From Aliagarivorans taiwanensis DSM 22990 (GTDB taxonomy: Bacteria > Pseudomonadota > Gammaproteobacteria > Enterobacterales > Celerinatantimonadaceae): a stretch of 64,000 nt of DNA. Below the pieces are notes generated by a model. It was not told the DNA's origin. It saw nothing but the letters and a program-made list of their open reading frames with translations, and searched no databases. The stretch lies in NCBI RefSeq assembly GCF_000429505.1, contig NZ_AUBZ01000007.1:62001-126000 (forward strand). The letters are read 5' to 3'. This document shows positions 16,944 to 25,685 of the stretch, in pieces; the first letter of the stretch is position 1, and each line of letters opens with the position of its first letter. A program made the position numbers and the translations under genes.

Positions 16944-19793
16944 ATGAGAAAAACTCAATTAGCCATTGTGCTTTCAATGGTGCTTACTGGCACCTACGGT
17001 TGTGGCAGTACAACCAGTGACATGGCCTCTAGCCAAGACAATGTGAGCCAAAGCGCTGCAGAGCCTAGTTTTGAAGCTGGCTCAATGATGGAGAAGATCG
17101 TCGCCAGCCACGCCAAAGCTAAACTGATTAGCGGTGAGGGTGTTACCAAAGGCGAGCAAGCACTGCAAATCGATTTTGAAGCAGTAAGCGATGCTGACAA
17201 ATACGTATACTGGCCGCACGTTCGTTTAAACCCGCAAGGTGCTGCATGGAACTGGAACACTAAGGGTGGCTTTACCGTTGATGTCACCAACCCAGGAGAT
17301 TCTCCACTCAATATTATCTTTAAAGTGGCCGACCAAACCGGTTTGGCGGGCGCTTTTGAAAACCAGCTGAACTACGCAATTACCGTCAACCCTGGGCAGA
17401 CCGAAAATGTCGAGATGGTATTTGATGGTACCAACCGCAAAATGCCTAACTACTGGGGCGGCGAAAACCTAAACCTGCGCGCAGTGGCCGAGCTACAGAT
17501 ATTCGTTCAAGGCCCAGCCGATGAACAGACAGCTATCATCGACAATTTTGAAATGTTCAATGCGACTGGTGACTTTATCGCCCAATCTAACTTAGTGGTA
17601 GACGCCGGCCCTATCCCAACCATTGAAACCATCAGCGACTTTGACACCATCAGCGCTTACGCTGCTGATCGCACCTTCCATAGCCGGGTAGAGCTGGTTA
17701 AGCGAGGTGACTCAAAAGGCTTGGACGTCACCTTTACCACCGAATCTGAGTATCCCAATGTCGCCTTCCGCGCAGCCCAACCTTGGGATTGGTCTGATAA
17801 AGGTGATATTAACTTAGGCTTCGATATCGAGAACCCCACCGATGAAGCAATCCAGATTTACGTGCGGGTCGACCAAGCTGAACACAATGCTTGGGGAGGT
17901 ACCGCCGATGGCGTAAACGATTCAATGGTCAGCTACATGACTCTTGCGCCCAACTCCACCAGCACCTACTACATGCCACTGGAGCAGCTAACTGGCGACC
18001 AAGAATCAGGTATGCGCGGAGAGCCGCCTAAAGCCGGCTATAACGCCAAGCCTATCTCCTACTCTTGGGGTGAGGCTAATCTGAACAAAGATAGCATCTA
18101 CACCATCCAACTATTCTTGATGCAACCGACCAAAGAGCATCGCATCATCGTTGATGAACTCCGCCTGGTGCCTAACCTCGCTTCTGACTCCAGCCGCTTT
18201 GCCGGCATTATGGATGAGTTCGGTCAGTTCACCGGTGCCGAATGGGATCTGAAAGTCCACGATGAGAAAGAGCTGATCGCCGACGCAAAATCTGAGCTAA
18301 CAAACCTCGGTAAGGCTAAGCCAATGGCTGATCGCAGTAAGTTCGGCGGCTGGGCTGAAGGGCCAAAACTTGAGGCTACTGGCTTTTTCCGTGCGGAAAA
18401 ACTTGATGATCAATGGGCGCTGGTCGACCCCGAAGGCCACCTCTACTTTATGACCGGTGTTGATAATATCCGCATGGTCGATACCTACACCATCACAGGT
18501 GTCGACTATGACGATGTAGCGACCCGCAGCAACCCTCAAGTTGGTTCTGAACTGCGCTATAACATGTTCGAGTGGCTACCTGAATACGATAGCCCACTGG
18601 CGGATGCCTACACTCACGTCCCTTACGTACACCGCGGTGCGATGGAAAAAGGCGAAGTCATCAGCTTCTACTGGGCCAACGTAATGCGCAAGTACCAAGC
18701 TCAGAGCAAGGAAGAAGCCGAGGAAATCTGGGATCAAGTTGCCATTGACCGTATGGTTGACTGGGGCTTTACCTCTTTAGGTAACTGGTCAGATCCACGC
18801 CTTTTCGACAACCAACGCGTTGCCTATGTTGCTCACGGCTGGATCCACGGACGCGATGATATGGCGCGGATCAGTAGCGGTAACGACTACTGGTGGCCAA
18901 TCCCTGACCCCTTCGACCCAATCTTCAAAGAAGAAGCTCGCAAGACTGCAGAGGAAGTCGCATCACAAGTTGACGTAAACGACCCCTGGCTACTCGGTGT
19001 GTTTATGGATAACGAGATGAGCTGGGGTAACACCACCAACGAAGCCAGCCATTACGGTATCGCCATTAGCGCCCTGAGCTATGACGCCGAAGAAAGCCCA
19101 GTCAAAGCCGTGCTGGTTAAGCACTTCAAAGAGAAGTACCAAACCGTGGCCGCACTGAACGATGCCTGGGGCAGCGATGTACAGTCGTGGGATGAGTTTG
19201 CCGAGTCTTACGACTATCGCGGCCGCCTGAGCGCAGGTCAGAAAGCTGATTACGGCGACATCCTGCAGATGATCTCAGAGCAGTACTTCTCGATTGTTCA
19301 GGCTGAAGTGAAGCGAGTACTGCCAAACCACATGTACCTAGGCGCTCGTTTCGCCGACTGGGGACAGACTCCAGAGGTGTTGCGTGGCGCTGCGCCATAC
19401 GTCGATGTAATGAGCTACAACCTTTACGCGAACAGCTTGGAGACCAAAGGCGATTGGAGCCTGCTGCCTGAGCTGGACCGTCCAAGCATCATCGGTGAGT
19501 TCCACTTCGGATCGCTAGACTCTGGCCTGTTCCACGGCGGTATTGTCTCGGCAGCTAACCAGCAAGAGCGTGGCGAGAAGTATGTTGAATACATGCGCAG
19601 CATCGTAGACAACCCATACTTTGTTGGCGCCCACTGGTTCCAATACACCGATTCACCAGCCACTGGCCGAGCCTGGGATGGGGAAAACTACAACGTAGGC
19701 TTTGTGACCGTTGCTGACCGTCCCTACACCGAGTTGGTAGAAGCGGCTAAACAGTTCAACGCTGACCTCTACCCTATGGCCTATGGAAAATAG
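16944..19793 (+). CDS. GH50 beta-agarase-like lipoprotein
   Basis: This 949-aa glycoside hydrolase has a lipoprotein signal with the lipidation Cys at residue 20 (TGTYGC), so it is probably bound to the outer membrane. Two beta-rich CBM-like regions occupy about residues 50-410. The catalytic barrel starts near FGGWAEGPKLEATGFFRAEK. The predicted acid/base Glu is in GVFMDNEMSWG and the nucleophile in IIGEFHFGSLDSG; the C-terminal HWFQYTDSPATGRAWDGENY is characteristic of GH50. GH50 enzymes release neoagarobiose or related products from agar. No GH16, GH86 or GH117 partner is in the window, so the real substrate could differ. Confidence 0.88.
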   Translation: MRKTQLAIVLSMVLTGTYGCGSTTSDMASSQDNVSQSAAEPSFEAGSMMEKIVASHAKAKLISGEGVTKGEQALQIDFEAVSDADKYVYWPHVRLNPQGAAWNWNTKGGFTVDVTNPGDSPLNIIFKVADQTGLAGAFENQLNYAITVNPGQTENVEMVFDGTNRKMPNYWGGENLNLRAVAELQIFVQGPADEQTAIIDNFEMFNATGDFIAQSNLVVDAGPIPTIETISDFDTISAYAADRTFHSRVELVKRGDSKGLDVTFTTESEYPNVAFRAAQPWDWSDKGDINLGFDIENPTDEAIQIYVRVDQAEHNAWGGTADGVNDSMVSYMTLAPNSTSTYYMPLEQLTGDQESGMRGEPPKAGYNAKPISYSWGEANLNKDSIYTIQLFLMQPTKEHRIIVDELRLVPNLASDSSRFAGIMDEFGQFTGAEWDLKVHDEKELIADAKSELTNLGKAKPMADRSKFGGWAEGPKLEATGFFRAEKLDDQWALVDPEGHLYFMTGVDNIRMVDTYTITGVDYDDVATRSNPQVGSELRYNMFEWLPEYDSPLADAYTHVPYVHRGAMEKGEVISFYWANVMRKYQAQSKEEAEEIWDQVAIDRMVDWGFTSLGNWSDPRLFDNQRVAYVAHGWIHGRDDMARISSGNDYWWPIPDPFDPIFKEEARKTAEEVASQVDVNDPWLLGVFMDNEMSWGNTTNEASHYGIAISALSYDAEESPVKAVLVKHFKEKYQTVAALNDAWGSDVQSWDEFAESYDYRGRLSAGQKADYGDILQMISEQYFSIVQAEVKRVLPNHMYLGARFADWGQTPEVLRGAAPYVDVMSYNLYANSLETKGDWSLLPELDRPSIIGEFHFGSLDSGLFHGGIVSAANQQERGEKYVEYMRSIVDNPYFVGAHWFQYTDSPATGRAWDGENYNVGFVTVADRPYTELVEAAKQFNADLYPMAYGK

Positions 19794-19860
19794 AAAGGGT
19801 TATGGATAGCCAAGGGGCTTACCGTGAATAACTTCCAGTAAGCCCGACTCTTAGAAACTG

Positions 19861-19893
19861 AAAAGGGACAAGATCACCTACCTTGTCCCTTTT
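19861..19893. terminator. Bidirectional terminator
   Basis: A perfect 12-bp stem AAAAGGGACAAG / CTTGTCCCTTTT separates the convergent GH50 and IclR genes and carries A and T tracts for both strands. Confidence 0.88.
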
Positions 19894-19919
19894 GCTACTT
19901 ACCAAGAACAGGAGCAGCC

Positions 19920-20705
19920 CTAGCAGCCTAACTGTGTCGCAATCTTGTCAGCAGTTTGCTTAAGCAGCGCTATCATCTCTTGCTGCTCGATACTTGGGCC
20001 GCCACCAATCTGTGTGTTTAATGACGAAACGGCCAATGAAGCAATAATCAATCCTTCCGGCTCCCCTACCAACACAGCGGTATCGCACACCCCTTCAGTG
20101 AACTCACTGCTAGCAGTGTGATAGCCCTGCTCGCGTATTTCGCTAAGCTGGTCTAACAAGGCCTTCTGGCCGGTTTTGCTGAGCTTGGTGAAGTGCTCAT
20201 CGCGCTCCAGAATCATATCGCGTACTTCCGAGTTGCTGTTGGCCAGCAATACCCGGCCGGAGGTGGTGGCGGTGGTAGAGAAGAGCGAGCCCTCGGCAAT
20301 GCTAATCGACACCGGTCCGTGGCTGCGGGCGTGCACAATCACCATGGTCTGACTCTGGTAGAGCATGCACAGGTGGCAGGAGTGGCCGCTGGAAAATGCC
20401 AAGTCTTCCATGTGGGGGAGCGCGCATTGGCGCATCTTATCGATAGGAGAAATCCGTCGTGACAGGTTGTAGATCTTTAGCGTCGCTTGGTACTTGCCTG
20501 ATAGCTCATCTCTAAGCAGATAGCCTCGCCCTTCCAGACTCACCAGTACCCGATAGATCTCGTTCGGGCTGCGTCCGAGGGCGGCGGCGATCTCGGTTTG
20601 CGAACGGGGTAGCTCCTGCGTAACCAGAAACTCCAGCACATCCAATCCCTTCTCCAATGCTGGAACCGCATATTTCTTCGACGCACTACTCTCCGTCGTT
20701 GTCAT
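19920..20705 (-). CDS. IclR family transcriptional regulator
   Basis: This 261-aa regulator has an N-terminal winged helix (VPALEKGLDVLEFL, then RSQTEIAAALGRSPNEIYRV) and a GAF-like ligand-binding domain of about residues 85-255 with the typical TTTSGRVLLAN stretch. It is divergent from the CoA-transferase operon, so that operon is its most likely target. The 247-base gap between them carries perfect 14-bp direct repeats. The effector is unknown; an aromatic, acyl or sugar-derived acid would fit the family. The ribosome site GAAGG precedes the ATG at 20705. Confidence 0.92.
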   Translation of the reverse strand: MTTTESSASKKYAVPALEKGLDVLEFLVTQELPRSQTEIAAALGRSPNEIYRVLVSLEGRGYLLRDELSGKYQATLKIYNLSRRISPIDKMRQCALPHMEDLAFSSGHSCHLCMLYQSQTMVIVHARSHGPVSISIAEGSLFSTTATTSGRVLLANSNSEVRDMILERDEHFTKLSKTGQKALLDQLSEIREQGYHTASSEFTEGVCDTAVLVGEPEGLIIASLAVSSLNTQIGGGPSIEQQEMIALLKQTADKIATQLGC

Positions 20706-20775
20706 CTTTCTACCTTCTTACCTATTTGGTTTTTTGAACATCTTAACAGTGTTGCTTAATCATACGAAAATCCGA

Positions 20776-20846
20776 TTGACATTTATATACAAATACCATA
20801 TTCATATTTATATACAAATCAGATATACCTATGTGAATGAATATGG
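20776..20846 (+). promoter_or_regulatory. Promoter and operator region of the CoA-transferase operon
   Basis: TTGACA at 20776-20781, with TATTCA 17 bases on, can serve as -35 and -10. Overlapping it are two perfect copies of ATTTATATACAAAT (20781-20794 and 20806-20819) and an inverted pair CCATATTCAT / ATGAATATGG (20796-20805 and 20837-20846). This layout suits control by the divergent IclR protein. Confidence 0.6.
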
Positions 20847-20956
20847 AAATACTTAAAAGCATGGTCTGGAGTCGCCTCACCAACAGCGGCAACCAGGAAG
20901 TACTGCTGGCTAAGCTGACCCATTCAGCGACTGCGTCGCGGGGTAATACCCTATGA
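20837..20956 (+). CDS. Possible 39-aa leader ORF coupled to the CoA-transferase gene
   Basis: An ATG at 20837 opens 39 codons ([16 protein letters not shown] at the start) and ends in CTATGA, so its stop overlaps the ATG of the next gene. The next gene has only a poor ribosome site, which would make coupling useful. The ORF itself also lacks a clear Shine-Dalgarno, and its first codon lies in the inverted repeat. It may be chance. Confidence 0.3.
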   Translation: MNMEILKSMVWSRLTNSGNQEVLLAKLTHSATASRGNTL

Positions 20957-22098
20957 AGCTGCCATTAGAAGGACTCACCGTTCTCGAATTCAGCCAATAC
21001 CTGGCAGGCCCTTACGCAGGCCTGCGTTTGGCCGATCTGGGCGCTCGCGTGATCAAGGTTGAGCGCCCGAAATGGGGCGATGCCTGTCGCCAGCTGGCTA
21101 CCAAAAACATGTGGGCCGACGGCGACAGCGTGCTGTTCCACACCATCAACCGCAACAAAGAATCGTTTGCCGCCAACTTGAAGGATCCTGAGGATCTGGC
21201 GCGAGTGAAAAAACTGGTGGCACAGGCAGACGTGCTCACCCACAACTTCCGCCCCGGCATCATGGACCGCATCGGTCTGGACTATGACACGGTAAAAGCC
21301 ATCAACCCCGGTATCGTTTACGCCGAAGTCAGCGGCTACGGTAAGGTTGGTACTTGGCGCGACAAGCCCGGACAAGACTTGCTGGCACAGTCCTTCTCTG
21401 GCCTGGTGTGGCACTCCGGCGAAGGCGATCAGCCCCCGGTTCCGTTTGGCGTCGCGGTGGCCGATATGATGTGTGGCACTCATTTGGCGCAAGGGATTCT
21501 GGCGGCGCTGGTGCGCAAAAAGCGCAGCGGCGTTGGCGCGAAGGTTGAGGTTAGCCTGCTGGAATCGATTCTGGATATGCAGTTCGAAGGCCTGACCGCC
21601 CACCTGAACCTAGACAACCAAACCCCGAAACGCAGCCTTAGCAACAACGCCCACCCCTATCTGGGCGCTCCCTATGGCGTGTACCAAACCGCCGACGGCT
21701 TTATCGCCATCGCCATGGGCTGCATGAAGAAACTGGCCGATGCACTGGAATACCCAGCATTGGCGGCCTTTGAAGATCAAGACCGCTGCTTTGCCGAGCG
21801 AGATGAGATCAAACAGCTGCTGGCCGACTACCTGATCGAGCAGCCGACCCGCTACTGGCTGGATCGCCTGACCAAGGTGGATTTCTGGGCCAGTGAAGTA
21901 CTGAACTACCAACAGCTGACCAGCAGCGAGGCCTACAAAGCACTGGATATGGAACTGAGCGCCACCCGCAAACCGGGCGTGGCCATTACCACCACCCGCT
22001 GCCCCATCCGCTTAAATGGGCAAGCGCTGAAATCTGAGAAAGGCGCTCCCGCTCTGGGCAGTGGCAACGCCGTTATCGAGAAGGAGTTTGGACTATGA
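20953..22098 (+). CDS. Class III (CaiB/BaiF) CoA-transferase, first paralogue
   Basis: This family III acyl-CoA:acid CoA-transferase has 381 aa. It opens with [20 protein letters not shown] followed by ARVIKVERP, and carries the catalytic Asp in KPGQDLLAQ at about residue 140. [13 protein letters not shown] and [11 protein letters not shown] are further family signatures. These enzymes move CoA between carboxylic acids without ATP. The stop overlaps the start of a second paralogue (ATGA), so the two may form a heteromer, as in BbsEF or SmtAB. The acid is not known. Confidence 0.9.
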   Translation: MKLPLEGLTVLEFSQYLAGPYAGLRLADLGARVIKVERPKWGDACRQLATKNMWADGDSVLFHTINRNKESFAANLKDPEDLARVKKLVAQADVLTHNFRPGIMDRIGLDYDTVKAINPGIVYAEVSGYGKVGTWRDKPGQDLLAQSFSGLVWHSGEGDQPPVPFGVAVADMMCGTHLAQGILAALVRKKRSGVGAKVEVSLLESILDMQFEGLTAHLNLDNQTPKRSLSNNAHPYLGAPYGVYQTADGFIAIAMGCMKKLADALEYPALAAFEDQDRCFAERDEIKQLLADYLIEQPTRYWLDRLTKVDFWASEVLNYQQLTSSEAYKALDMELSATRKPGVAITTTRCPIRLNGQALKSEKGAPALGSGNAVIEKEFGL

Positions 22099-23228
22099 GC
22101 CTTCCACTAAGCGGCATTAAGATCCTCGATTTTAGCCAATTTCTTTCCGCACCTTCGGCGACCCTGCGCCTGGCGGACCTTGGTGCAGAGGTGCTCAAGG
22201 TTGAGCATCACCAAAAGGGCGACTTAAGTCGCAGCATCTATGCCTCGCAGATCGATATCGCAGGCAGCTCGGCGTTCTATCAGGCAATTAACCGCGGTAA
22301 GCAAAGCCTGAGCGCGAACCTGAAAGACGCCGACGATCTGGCGCTGGTCAAGCAACTGATCCGCCAAGCCGATGTGGTGGTCAGCAACTTCCGCCCGGGG
22401 GTGATGCAGCGTCTAGGTCTGGATTTCGAAAGCATTCAGGCTATAAATCCTAACGCCATCTACGCCGAGATCAGCGGCTACGGCGCGACCGGTCCGTGGG
22501 CCGACAAGCCCGGCCAAGACCTGCTGGTTCAGGCGCTTTCGGGGGCATTGTGGATGACTGGCGCCGACAGCGAAGGCCCAGTACCGATGGGTGTGGCAGT
22601 GGCCGATATCCTGGCAGGCGCGCAGCTGGCCCAAGGCATTCTGGCAGCGCTGCTATGCGATGAAACCAAGCTGGTACAGGTGAGCATGCTCGAATCGATG
22701 CTCGACTTCCAGTTTGAGCCGCTGACCCTGTTCTACCAAGACGGCGAAGAGCTGAGCCGTGGCGAAGTTAACCCCGCTCACCCGCTGGTTGCCGCCCCTT
22801 ACGGCCTGTATCGCACCACCAATGGCTACTTGGCGCTGGCGATGGGAGCCATCTCCACCTTGGCCGAGCTGCTCGATAGCGATCCGCTGCGGGTCTACCA
22901 AGACCGTGGCGAGTGGTTTGCCAAGCGCGATGAGATCAAGCAGGTACTGGCCGATTTATTGTCCACCAATACCACCGAGCACTGGCTGGCCATCCTTGAG
23001 CCGGCCGATATCTGGTGCGCCAACGTATTGGACTGGCAGCAACTGCTGGAGCACGACGGCTTTAAGGTGCTGGACATGGTACAAACCGTAGTGACCGGCC
23101 AAGGCGAGCGCTATCAGACTACCCGCTGCCCGATCCGCCTCGATGGCCAGCTGATCACATCCGCCCAAGGTGCCCCAACCTTGGGTGAGCACAATGCACT
23201 TACCAAAGCCAAGCTGCAGGAGGCTTAA
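22095..23228 (+). CDS. Class III (CaiB/BaiF) CoA-transferase, second paralogue
   Basis: A 377-aa paralogue of the gene before it, with [20 protein letters not shown], the catalytic Asp in KPGQDLLVQ and [17 protein letters not shown] lies nine bases before the overlapping ATG. Both proteins keep the catalytic Asp, so both could be active. The pair probably arose by duplication and now divides the work or forms one complex. It feeds an enoyl-CoA hydratase encoded three bases downstream. Confidence 0.9.
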   Translation: MSLPLSGIKILDFSQFLSAPSATLRLADLGAEVLKVEHHQKGDLSRSIYASQIDIAGSSAFYQAINRGKQSLSANLKDADDLALVKQLIRQADVVVSNFRPGVMQRLGLDFESIQAINPNAIYAEISGYGATGPWADKPGQDLLVQALSGALWMTGADSEGPVPMGVAVADILAGAQLAQGILAALLCDETKLVQVSMLESMLDFQFEPLTLFYQDGEELSRGEVNPAHPLVAAPYGLYRTTNGYLALAMGAISTLAELLDSDPLRVYQDRGEWFAKRDEIKQVLADLLSTNTTEHWLAILEPADIWCANVLDWQQLLEHDGFKVLDMVQTVVTGQGERYQTTRCPIRLDGQLITSAQGAPTLGEHNALTKAKLQEA

Positions 23229-23231
23229 GCC

Positions 23232-24005
23232 ATGACATTGCAATACCGTGTAGATGGCAAGGTTGCCATCATCACCTTTAACCGCCCCCCAGCCAATGCC
23301 TACAACCTGGCGTTCTTTGAGCAGCTACTGGCACTGATCAATCAAGCGGAAGACAACGGCGACGTTGGCTGCATCATCATCAACTCCAGCAGCGAGAAGT
23401 TCTTCTGCGCTGGTGCAGATATCAAAGAGTTCCAAGCCAACAGCACCGCCGACAACCAACTGATGGTGGACAAGGCCCGCGAGACCCTGGCCGCACTGGA
23501 TAACTGCAGCAAGCTAGTGATCGCTGAGATCGCCGGGCACGCCCTCGGTGGCGGCCTGGAGATTGCCTTGGCCTGTGACCTGCGCTTTGTTGCCGAAGGG
23601 CGTTATCGCTTCGGCCTGCCCGAGATCAAGCTAGGCCTGATGCCGGGCGATGGCGGCACCCAACGCTTTACCCGTCTGGTGGGTGTGGCCAAGGCCTTGG
23701 AGTGGCTGGCCAGTGGCGACAGCTTCAGCGTTGAGCAAGCCGAGCAAATGGGCTTGGTGAACCGCGTCTACCCCGTCGAGCAGCTTAGCCAAGCGACCTT
23801 GGAGTACGCCCAAAGCGTGGCCAAGGGTCCGCTGCTGGCGCTTAAGGCCACCAAGCAAGCGGTCTATCAAGGCGCAGCGCTGCCGCTTGCAGAAGGACTC
23901 AAGGTAGAGCAGCAGCTGTGTGATGCGCTCTATGACACCAAAGATGCCAAAGAGGGCTTCCTGGCATTCGTCGAAAAACGCGAACCGCGCTTTCAAGGCA
24001 AATAG
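23232..24005 (+). CDS. Enoyl-CoA hydratase/isomerase family protein
   Basis: This 257-aa crotonase-fold enzyme hydrates or isomerises a CoA thioester. The oxyanion-hole segment FFCAGADIKEF and the two catalytic Glu residues (GGGLEIALACDLRF and GLPEIKLGLMPGDGGTQR) are present, so true hydratase activity is likely. The ribosome site AGGAGG is inside the end of the CoA-transferase gene. With the two CoA-transferases it suggests activation and beta-oxidation-like processing of an unsaturated acid. Confidence 0.9.
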   Translation: MTLQYRVDGKVAIITFNRPPANAYNLAFFEQLLALINQAEDNGDVGCIIINSSSEKFFCAGADIKEFQANSTADNQLMVDKARETLAALDNCSKLVIAEIAGHALGGGLEIALACDLRFVAEGRYRFGLPEIKLGLMPGDGGTQRFTRLVGVAKALEWLASGDSFSVEQAEQMGLVNRVYPVEQLSQATLEYAQSVAKGPLLALKATKQAVYQGAALPLAEGLKVEQQLCDALYDTKDAKEGFLAFVEKREPRFQGK

Positions 24006-24064
24006 GCAAGGGCAAATAGACCCCAAACCGAGAGATAACAGAACAAGATATAAGGGAACAAGAC

Positions 24065-25534
24065 ATGAACCAACCATCTATCCAACACTACCCTTGCTAT
24101 ATCAACGGCGAGTGGGTCAATGCTGCCAACGGTGCCACCTTCGAGGTGAGCAACCCGGCCAATGCCGAGGTGTGGGCAACCGTACCGGATTGCACCGAGC
24201 AAGACGTAAAACAGGCGCTGGAAACCTCACGTACCGCCCAGCTGGCGTGGCAGCAGTACCCGGCCATCGAGCGCGGCCGCTATATCCTCAAGCTGGTTGA
24301 GGTGCTCAAGCCCAAACGCGATCACTTCGCCAAACTGTTGGTGCTGGAACAGGGCAAAACCCTGGCTCAGGCCTATGGCGAGTTTGACGACACCCTAAAC
24401 TACCTGACCTACTCCGCTGAAGCGGCGCGCCGCCTAGAAGGCAATATCTTCCCCTCAGACAACGCCAACGAGCAGCTGTGGATCCACAAGGTGCCCTACG
24501 GTGTCACCCTGGGTTTATGTGCCTTTAACTACCCACTGGCGCTGATTGGTCGCAAGGTAGGTCCTGCGCTGGTCACCGGTAACAGCATCATCCTGAAAGC
24601 CCACGAGGCGACGCCGGTTACCGCCTCTGAGTTCTGTAAAGCGGTGGAAGAAGCGGGCATCCCAGCCGGTGTAATCAACCTGGTTAGCGGCGCAGGCATC
24701 GATGTGAGTGCCCAGTTGGTCACCAGCCCACTCACCCGCCTGGTATCACTGACCGGTAGCACCCAGGCCGGCCAAGCCATCTACCGTTCATCGGCCGACA
24801 ACGTAGCAGGCTTGGTACTGGAGCTGGGCGGCAAGGCCTCGTTCATCGTACTGGCCGATGCCGATGTGGAAAAAGCGGCTGAAGCGGCAGTGATCTCGCG
24901 CTACGCCAACTGTGGCCAGGTGTGTATCTGTAACGAGCTGGTGTTAGTTGCCGATGAGATCGCCGACGAGTTCACCGCCAAGGTTATCGAGAAGGCCAGT
25001 AAGCTGGTTGTGGGCGACCCGATGAAAGATGGCATCGACATGGGCCCAAGCGTTACTGCGCAAGGCCTTGAGCGAGTACATCGCCTACTAGAAGAGTCGG
25101 TTGCGATGGGTGCCAAGGTTGCACTCGGTGGCGGCCGCCCAGAGGGTGACCAGTTCGCCCAAGGTAACTGGTACGCGCCAACGGTACTGACCGATGTGAC
25201 CCGCGATATGCCAGTAGCCAAAGAGGAGCTGTTCGCGCCGATTATGCCGATCATCCGGGTTAAGGATTACTTCGAAGCATTGGATATCACCAACGATCGT
25301 GAAGATGGCCTGTCGTCGTACTTGTACACCCAAGATATCGGCAAGGTGATGCACGCCATCGGCAATATGGAAGTGGGCACCATCTTCGTTAACCGCCAGA
25401 TCGTCGGTTACGTGCAGGGCTACCACTCTGGCCATAAGCGCAGCGGCACCGGCGGTGAAGATGGGATCTACGGTATCGAGAACTATCTGCAAAAACGCGC
25501 GGTTTACCTCGCCTTTGATGCACCGAGCGCTTAA
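24065..25534 (+). CDS. NAD(P)-dependent aldehyde dehydrogenase (AldA-like)
   Basis: This 489-aa enzyme oxidises an aldehyde to an acid. It contains LELGGKASFIVL with the general-base Glu, and the catalytic Cys in NCGQVCICNE. The C-terminal YVQGYHSGHKRSGTGGEDG resembles lactaldehyde/glycolaldehyde dehydrogenase AldA. AAGGGA precedes the ATG, 59 bases after the hydratase gene. It may supply the acid that the CoA-transferases activate. The partner alcohol dehydrogenase could be the one at 9761, which has a similar upstream box. A structured leader follows before the next gene. Confidence 0.9.
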   Translation: MNQPSIQHYPCYINGEWVNAANGATFEVSNPANAEVWATVPDCTEQDVKQALETSRTAQLAWQQYPAIERGRYILKLVEVLKPKRDHFAKLLVLEQGKTLAQAYGEFDDTLNYLTYSAEAARRLEGNIFPSDNANEQLWIHKVPYGVTLGLCAFNYPLALIGRKVGPALVTGNSIILKAHEATPVTASEFCKAVEEAGIPAGVINLVSGAGIDVSAQLVTSPLTRLVSLTGSTQAGQAIYRSSADNVAGLVLELGGKASFIVLADADVEKAAEAAVISRYANCGQVCICNELVLVADEIADEFTAKVIEKASKLVVGDPMKDGIDMGPSVTAQGLERVHRLLEESVAMGAKVALGGGRPEGDQFAQGNWYAPTVLTDVTRDMPVAKEELFAPIMPIIRVKDYFEALDITNDREDGLSSYLYTQDIGKVMHAIGNMEVGTIFVNRQIVGYVQGYHSGHKRSGTGGEDGIYGIENYLQKRAVYLAFDAPSA

Positions 25535-25571
25535 CAAGCTTTTCACTGCTTAGCCAACGCTAAGCGGATGT

Positions 25572-25597
25572 ACCCAAACAGACAAAACAGTTTGGGT
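25572..25597 (+). promoter_or_regulatory. Hairpin 1 in the leader of the binding-protein gene
   Basis: ACCCAAAC / GTTTGGGT forms an 8-bp stem with a 10-base loop. It lies 26 bases upstream of a terminator-type hairpin. Confidence 0.5.
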
Positions 25598-25623
25598 GCG
25601 AACCGATCACCTTGTAGCAAAGT

Positions 25624-25654
25624 GCGTCACGGGTTCGCCTGTGGCGCCTTTTTT
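25624..25654 (+). terminator. Terminator or attenuator before the binding-protein gene
   Basis: A 10-bp stem GCGTCACGGG / CCTGTGGCGC (two G-U pairs) with a TTCG tetraloop is followed by C and six T. Only 31 bases separate the T run from the next ATG, so either it attenuates that gene or the gene depends on readthrough. Confidence 0.75.
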
Positions 25655-25685
25655 ATGCAACGCCCTTTTATAGACAGGATTAAAC

